Shown: in pieces, positions 5,170-6,049 of the stretch | Layout: each line of letters begins with the position of its first letter | How positions within the stretch are numbered: position 1 is the first letter of the stretch | Source: Bacillota bacterium | Lineage (GTDB): Bacteria; Bacillota; Clostridia; Oscillospirales; Acutalibacteraceae | Assembly: GCA_029007015.1 (NCBI GenBank) | Contig: JAQXHB010000016.1 | Location: 1 to 6,049 of the forward strand | Reading direction: 5' to 3' | Length of the DNA stretch: 6,049 bases | Program-made: the position numbers and the translations under genes | Notes under the pieces: model-generated | Databases searched by the model: none | Told to the model about the DNA's origin: nothing | Seen by the model: the letters and a program-made list of their open reading frames with translations, nothing else

Positions 5170-6049
5170 TTATTTTTTGTTAAATGAATCTTTCAGCGCA
5201 ACTGTACGGTTGAAAACGGGGTGATCAGGTGTCGAATCGGGGTCGACGCAGAAGTAGCCTGTCCGCATGAATTGGTAGGTGGTACCTGCCTCGGCAGTGG
5301 CCAAATCCTTCTCAATCTTGCACCCATTGATAATTTTGAGCGAATCGGGGTTTAGGTTTTCGCTGAAGTCACCGACACCTTCCTCATCGGACGGATTCTC
5401 AACAAGAAACAGGCGGTCGTACAGCCGAACTTCGGCGTCACAGCAGTTGTCGCTCGACACCCAGTGAATGGTGCCCTTGACCTTGCGGCCGTCAGGCGCA
5501 TTGCCGCCCGCAGTTTCGGGGTCGTAAACGCAGTGCACACGGATAACATTGCCGTCGGCATCCTTTTCGCACGAAACATATTTGACAAAATATGCGCCCT
5601 TTAAACGCACCTCGCGTTCAGGACAGAGACGAAAATATCCCTTCGGCGGTTGTTCGCAGAAGTCGTCGCGCTCAATAAAAATATGCTTTGAGAAATAGGT
5701 TTTGCGACTGCCGAGTTCGGGCTTGTTGGGGTTGATTTCAACTTCAATCTCCTCAACGGCGCCGTCGGGGAAGTTGTCGATTACCAGTTCGATTGGGTTC
5801 ATGACCGCCATTGCGCGGTTGGCATTTTGGTTGAGATTGTCACGCACACACGATTCAAGCAGAGCGTAGTCGATTACGCTGTTGGCCTTGGATACGCCGA
5901 TTTTGTCACAAAAATCCCTGATGGCCTCGGCGGGATAACCGCGGCGGCGCATACCGCAGAGTGTGGCCATGCGCGGGTCATCCCATCCGCTGACCAGACC
6001 GTCGCGCACCAGTTTGAGACACTTGCGCTTGCTGGTCAGTGTGTAGTTG
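5170..6049 (-). CDS. glnS: Glutaminyl-tRNA synthetase, C-terminal part (5' end outside window)
   Basis: The last 292 residues of GlnRS, a class I synthetase charging tRNA-Gln directly with glutamine, run from the right edge (first full codon at 6048) to TAA 5172-5170. The fragment opens with NYTLTSKRK, the KMSKS-like loop of GlnRS (MSKRK in E. coli), followed by LVRDGLVSGWDDPRM and MRRRGYPAEAIRDFC. LESCVRDNLN and RAMAVMNPIELVIDN lead into the two anticodon-binding beta-barrels. Those contain NPNKPELGSRKTYFS, DGRKVKGTIHWVS, EVRLYDRLF and the end GYFCVDPDST...PVFNRTVALKDS. The length after the KMSKS-like loop fits E. coli GlnRS. The HIGH motif half is missing only because of the window edge. 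No GC-rich terminator follows, so read-through into murA is possible. Confidence 0.97.
   Translation of the reverse strand, partial: NYTLTSKRKCLKLVRDGLVSGWDDPRMATLCGMRRRGYPAEAIRDFCDKIGVSKANSVIDYALLESCVRDNLNQNANRAMAVMNPIELVIDNFPDGAVEEIEVEINPNKPELGSRKTYFSKHIFIERDDFCEQPPKGYFRLCPEREVRLKGAYFVKYVSCEKDADGNVIRVHCVYDPETAGGNAPDGRKVKGTIHWVSSDNCCDAEVRLYDRLFLVENPSDEEGVGDFSENLNPDSLKIINGCKIEKDLATAEAGTTYQFMRTGYFCVDPDSTPDHPVFNRTVALKDSFNKK

Overview
This window looks like ordinary chromosomal core DNA from an endospore-forming Clostridia-type Firmicute. GC content is moderate, by eye near 50%. The evidence is the tail of a spoIIIA sporulation operon, strong GGAGG-type ribosome sites, an Asp23/YqhY-family gene directly after spoIIIAH, and a glutaminyl-tRNA synthetase gene. 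GlnRS is absent from bacilli but present in many Clostridia. An Oscillospirales/Ruminococcaceae-like host is my inference. I see no mobile element, CRISPR array, tRNA or rRNA.

Left part, + strand (1-1688): the 3' end of spoIIIAF, then spoIIIAG and spoIIIAH. These encode parts of the mother-cell channel that joins the forespore through SpoIIQ. A yqhY-like Asp23/Gls24 gene follows, with its own extended -10 sigma-A-type promoter in the 78-bp gap. This gene meets a small unnamed gene on the - strand (1801-1995). Between the two lie two hairpins, each fully paired on only one strand because G.U wobbles replace the C/A mismatches seen on the other. They read as a crossed pair of strand-specific terminators.

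Middle (1996-2381): a 134-bp divergent intergenic region with short GCGCA-containing repeats, then a DUF1653 gene on the + strand. Its 3' end faces rlmH with 30 bp between them and no clear terminator.

Right part, - strand (2382-6049), read right to left: the C-terminal half of glnS (5' end outside the window), a 180-bp AT-rich gap with a good promoter, murA (TTG start, peptidoglycan precursor synthesis), a 10-bp perfect hairpin, walJ/yycJ (metallo-beta-lactamase-fold nuclease family) and rlmH (23S rRNA pseudouridine-1915 methyltransferase). The last three genes are closely packed and probably co-transcribed. rlmH starts 1 nt after the walJ stop.

I found no evidence of a new multi-gene system. 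The items most worth a second look are the crossed wobble-dependent terminators, the small conserved-looking ORF, the murA leader and intercistronic hairpin, and the apparent loss of the usual nusB neighbour downstream of yqhY.
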